Shown one piece after another: positions 14,070 through 16,274 of a stretch of DNA of 16,274 nt. The position numbers were made by a program, and so were the translations under genes. This DNA is from Ruminococcaceae bacterium UBA3329 (GTDB lineage: Bacteria > Bacillota > Clostridia > Oscillospirales > Acutalibacteraceae). Location: assembly GCA_002361875.1 (NCBI GenBank), contig DERX01000072.1:31423-47696 (forward strand), written 5' to 3'. Under the pieces are notes generated by a model. It was not told where the DNA came from, searched no databases, and saw only the letters and a program-made list of their open reading frames with translations. The stretch's first letter is position 1, and the number at the start of each line of letters is the position of its first letter.

Positions 14070-14817
14070 GAAAAAATCAATAGGCAAAGAGTTTACAAAA
14101 GGTCTTATCGCTGAAAACCCCGTTTTCAGGCTTGTTCTCGGAACCTGCCCCACGCTTGCGGTTTCAACATCTGTTTCAAGTGCCATAGGAATGGGCATTG
14201 CGGCAACGGCAGTTCTTTTCTGCTCAAATATTGTAATTTCGGCACTTCGCAAGGTTATTCCGCAGAAGGTAAGAATCCCTGCTTACATAGTAATTATCGC
14301 ATCGTTCGTTACAATAATTCAATTGCTTGTCAAGGCTTTTGTGCCTGCTCTTGACTCTGCTCTCGGCGTCTATTTGCCTTTGATTGTTGTTAACTGCATA
14401 ATTTTGGGCAGAGCAGAAGCATTTGCATCGAAAAATGCGGTTTTGGCGTCTGCGGTTGACGGTCTCGGAATGGGCATAGGCTTCACGGCGGCGCTTTTCC
14501 TTATGAGTACAGTCCGTGAAATTCTCGGCTCGGGCACATTCCTTTCGGGAATTAAGGATTTGCTTGCGGTGTTCAGCGGAGATATTCAGTTTAACGGCTT
14601 TACAATTCCGTTCTTAAATGAAAATCCGCTTACAATATTTGTTTTGGCACCCGGCGGATTCTTTGTATTCGGCATAATGATAGCCCTTTCCAATAAGCTT
14701 GCCGAAAGAAACGGCAAGCCGAAAGCAGAGCTTAACGGCTGTGCTTCTTGCCCTATGGCGTCGTCCTGCGCGCTTATTGCCGACGGCAAAAAATGTGAGG
14801 AGGTTGATGTGAAATGA
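14062..14817 (+). CDS. rnfE: Electron transport complex subunit RnfE, with Cys-rich C-terminal tail
   Basis: 251 residues from ATG at 14062, with GGGAGGTGA at 14048-14056; the in-frame ATG at 14041 and GTG at 14035 lie before or in the Shine-Dalgarno and are rejected. RnfE is an inner-membrane core subunit homologous to RnfA and in inverted topology to it. LGTCPTLAVST (C29) and NCIILGRAEAF (C112) hold the conserved cysteines that, with those of RnfA, bind the membrane 2Fe-2S cluster in solved Rnf/Nqr structures. About six membrane segments. The C-terminal tail carries four extra cysteines, C227, C230, C236 and C245, in a CxxCx5Cx8C arrangement not needed by the core fold. Stop overlaps rnfA (ATGA). 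Confidence 0.96.
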   Translation: MAEKKSIGKEFTKGLIAENPVFRLVLGTCPTLAVSTSVSSAIGMGIAATAVLFCSNIVISALRKVIPQKVRIPAYIVIIASFVTIIQLLVKAFVPALDSALGVYLPLIVVNCIILGRAEAFASKNAVLASAVDGLGMGIGFTAALFLMSTVREILGSGTFLSGIKDLLAVFSGDIQFNGFTIPFLNENPLTIFVLAPGGFFVFGIMIALSNKLAERNGKPKAELNGCASCPMASSCALIADGKKCEEVDVK

Positions 14818-15401
14818 AAATAGCACTGTCATTACTTCTCACGGCAATTCTTACAAACAACTTTATTCTTTGCAAATTCCTCGGTATTTGCCCGTTTTTG
14901 GGCGTTTCAAAAAAGCTTAATACGGCGGTGGGAATGAGCGCGGCGGTTATTTTTGTTATGGTGCTTGCAACTGCCGTTACATACCCCATAAACCTTTTGC
15001 TCAAGGCAAATTCTCTTGAATATTTGCAGACAATAGTTTTCATTCTCGTTATTGCGGCGCTTGTTCAGCTTGTTGAAATCGTTCTTAAAAAGTATATGGT
15101 TTCGCTTTACAATGCACTGGGCATTTACTTACCGCTTATCACAACAAACTGCGCAGTATTGGGCGTTGTTCTTCTTAACATTGACAACGGCTACAACTTC
15201 TGGCAGTCAATTGTTTATTCACTCGGCGGCGGTATCGGCTTTATGGTGGCTATGGTTATGTTTGCGGGTGTCCGTGAAAGGCTTGAGGGGTGCGATATTC
15301 CGAAAGCTTTGCAGGGACTTCCCATAACGCTTGTTGCGGCATCTCTCGTTTCAATGTCCTTCCTGGGCTTTGCGGGACTTGTCGATAATATGTTTGCTTA
15401 A
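14814..15401 (+). CDS. rnfA: Electron transport complex subunit RnfA
   Basis: 195 residues; ATG overlaps the rnfE stop by 4 nt, GAGGAGG upstream. Six-helix core subunit. NNFILCKFLGICPFLG (15-30) with C20 and C26, and TTNCAVLGV (111-119) with C113, are the conserved RnfA/NqrE signatures; the second Cys of the first motif and C113 align with the cluster-binding cysteines of RnfE. Length is normal (about 190-200). Stop TAA at 15399-15401 also starts the AAGGGGG Shine-Dalgarno region of rnfB. Confidence 0.97.
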   Translation: MKIALSLLLTAILTNNFILCKFLGICPFLGVSKKLNTAVGMSAAVIFVMVLATAVTYPINLLLKANSLEYLQTIVFILVIAALVQLVEIVLKKYMVSLYNALGIYLPLITTNCAVLGVVLLNIDNGYNFWQSIVYSLGGGIGFMVAMVMFAGVRERLEGCDIPKALQGLPITLVAASLVSMSFLGFAGLVDNMFA

Positions 15402-15416
15402 AGGGGGACTGTGATT

Positions 15417-16220
15417 ATGATAAAAATTCTTATTGCAGTTGCCATTGTGGCAATCACAGGTCTTGTTGCAGGCTTGGGTCTTGCAATAGCTTCGGCTGTT
15501 ATGGCTGTTCCCAAGGATGAAAAAGCGGAGAAAATCCGTGAATGTTTACCCGGTGCTAACTGCGGCGCCTGCGGATTTTCGGGGTGTGACGGTTATGCCG
15601 CTGCTCTCTCAAAGGGTGAAACGGATAATACCGCTCTTTGCGCCCCCGGCGGAAATGACGCCGCAAAGGCAATTGCGAGCGTTTTGGGCGTTGAGGCAGG
15701 CGAGGTTGAACCCTCGGCGGCGGTTGTGCTTTGCAAGGGTCACCGTCAGAATGCAGAGGAAAAATATATTTATCAGGGCGTTGACAGCTGTAAAATGGCT
15801 GTTCAGCTTTACGGCGGTCCGAAAAACTGCACTTACGGTTGTGTGGGACTCGGCGACTGCGTTGCGGCTTGTCCTTATGATGCAATTCACATTTGCGACG
15901 GCGTCGCAAGGGTAAATCCGATTATGTGCCGTGCCTGTCAAATGTGCGTTCGTACTTGTCCCAAAGGTCTTATTGAGATGATGCCGCTTCACAGAACTAT
16001 GGCGGCTGTTACCTGTAAGAATCACGACAAGGGTGCACAGACAAGAAAGGACTGTAAGGTCGGGTGCATCGGCTGTATGAAATGCGTTAAGGCGTGCGAA
16101 TACGGCGCTGTTACGGTTGAAAATTTCACCGCACATGTTGATTATACAAAGTGCGTCGGCTGCGGCAAATGTCATGAGGCTTGTCCCACAGGTTCAATCG
16201 ATCTTATTAAAATGATATAA
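15417..16220 (+). CDS. rnfB: Electron transport complex subunit RnfB (ferredoxin-accepting, multi Fe-S)
   Basis: 267 residues from ATG at 15417, 9 nt after GGGGG at 15403-15407; the in-frame GTG at 15411 is only 3 nt from it and is less likely. RnfB takes electrons from reduced ferredoxin on the cytoplasmic side. A membrane anchor (about 4-29) is followed by the 4Fe-4S domain ECLPGANCGACGFSGC (C49, C52, C57, C75), then ferredoxin clusters at C138/C142/C148/C152, C171/C174/C177/C181, C217/C220/C223/C227 and C246/C249/C252/C256, with C106 and C125 between. This is the long clostridial form, richer in clusters than the E. coli protein. It is the last gene of the operon; a hairpin follows 35 nt after the stop. 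Confidence 0.96.
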   Translation: MIKILIAVAIVAITGLVAGLGLAIASAVMAVPKDEKAEKIRECLPGANCGACGFSGCDGYAAALSKGETDNTALCAPGGNDAAKAIASVLGVEAGEVEPSAAVVLCKGHRQNAEEKYIYQGVDSCKMAVQLYGGPKNCTYGCVGLGDCVAACPYDAIHICDGVARVNPIMCRACQMCVRTCPKGLIEMMPLHRTMAAVTCKNHDKGAQTRKDCKVGCIGCMKCVKACEYGAVTVENFTAHVDYTKCVGCGKCHEACPTGSIDLIKMI

Positions 16221-16255
16221 ATATAGCGTAATACAAAAACAAAATTTGTAGTAGG

Positions 16256-16274
16256 GACAGCCGACTCGGCTGTC
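16256..16274 (+). terminator. Perfect hairpin at window edge after rnfB (terminator or dispersed repeat)
   Basis: GACAGCCGA (16256-16264) and TCGGCTGTC (16266-16274) are perfect 9-bp arms around a single C, so a real loop would open a base or two. The window ends at its last base, so any U-tract is not visible. The preceding GTAGTAGGGACAGCC has the look of small GC-rich intergenic repeats common in gut Clostridia. Between the rnfB stop and this (16221-16255) nothing else is seen. Confidence 0.5.

Overview
The window looks like chromosomal DNA of an anaerobic Clostridia-class Firmicute, perhaps a gut Oscillospiraceae/Ruminococcaceae-type organism. This rests on AT-leaning composition, GGAGG-type Shine-Dalgarno sites, several GTG/TTG starts, sigma-A type promoters, a clostridial-order rnfCDGEAB operon and a candidate Rex operator. 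The lineage is inferred from gene content and style; there is no rRNA or other marker gene here. I see no tRNA, rRNA, CRISPR array, transposase or phage gene.

Left part (1-4901, + strand). A short leader with an extended -10 promoter and two hairpins precedes a 934-residue YfhO-family membrane protein. A bifunctional-type prepilin peptidase follows 3 nt later. A strong terminator-like hairpin then sits directly before a membrane acyltransferase (acyltransferase 3 family), whose best start is a TTG just after that hairpin. YfhO and the acyltransferase suggest modification of surface polymers; the peptidase suggests a pilus or competence system encoded elsewhere.

Middle part (4952-9117, - strand). 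Transcription runs right to left: an iron-containing alcohol dehydrogenase, a 287-nt regulatory gap, a class III aminotransferase of the glutamate-1-semialdehyde aminomutase family, and a two-domain class II aldolase-like protein whose second domain has lost its metal-binding residues. The dehydrogenase promoter has an 18-bp near-consensus Rex site over its -10 box, pointing to NADH/NAD+ control. The aminotransferase has its own near-perfect promoter with dyads around and upstream of it. The three genes look like a metabolic module, but its substrate cannot be read from the sequence.

Right part (9290-16220, + strand). A promoter divergent from the dehydrogenase drives nine tightly packed, mostly overlapping genes: apbE (flavin transferase), a NusG-domain-II protein, a Gx-transporter-family membrane protein, and rnfC, rnfD, rnfG, rnfE, rnfA, rnfB. 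ApbE should attach FMN to the TGAT threonines of RnfD and RnfG. Rnf is a membrane ferredoxin:NAD+ oxidoreductase coupled to ion transport. The promoter lies within a 29-bp dyad unrelated to the Rex site. The Rex-type dehydrogenase and the Rnf operon share a 172-bp intergenic region, so NADH-consuming and NADH-producing functions are controlled back to back. The window ends in a perfect hairpin that may be the rnf terminator or a dispersed repeat.
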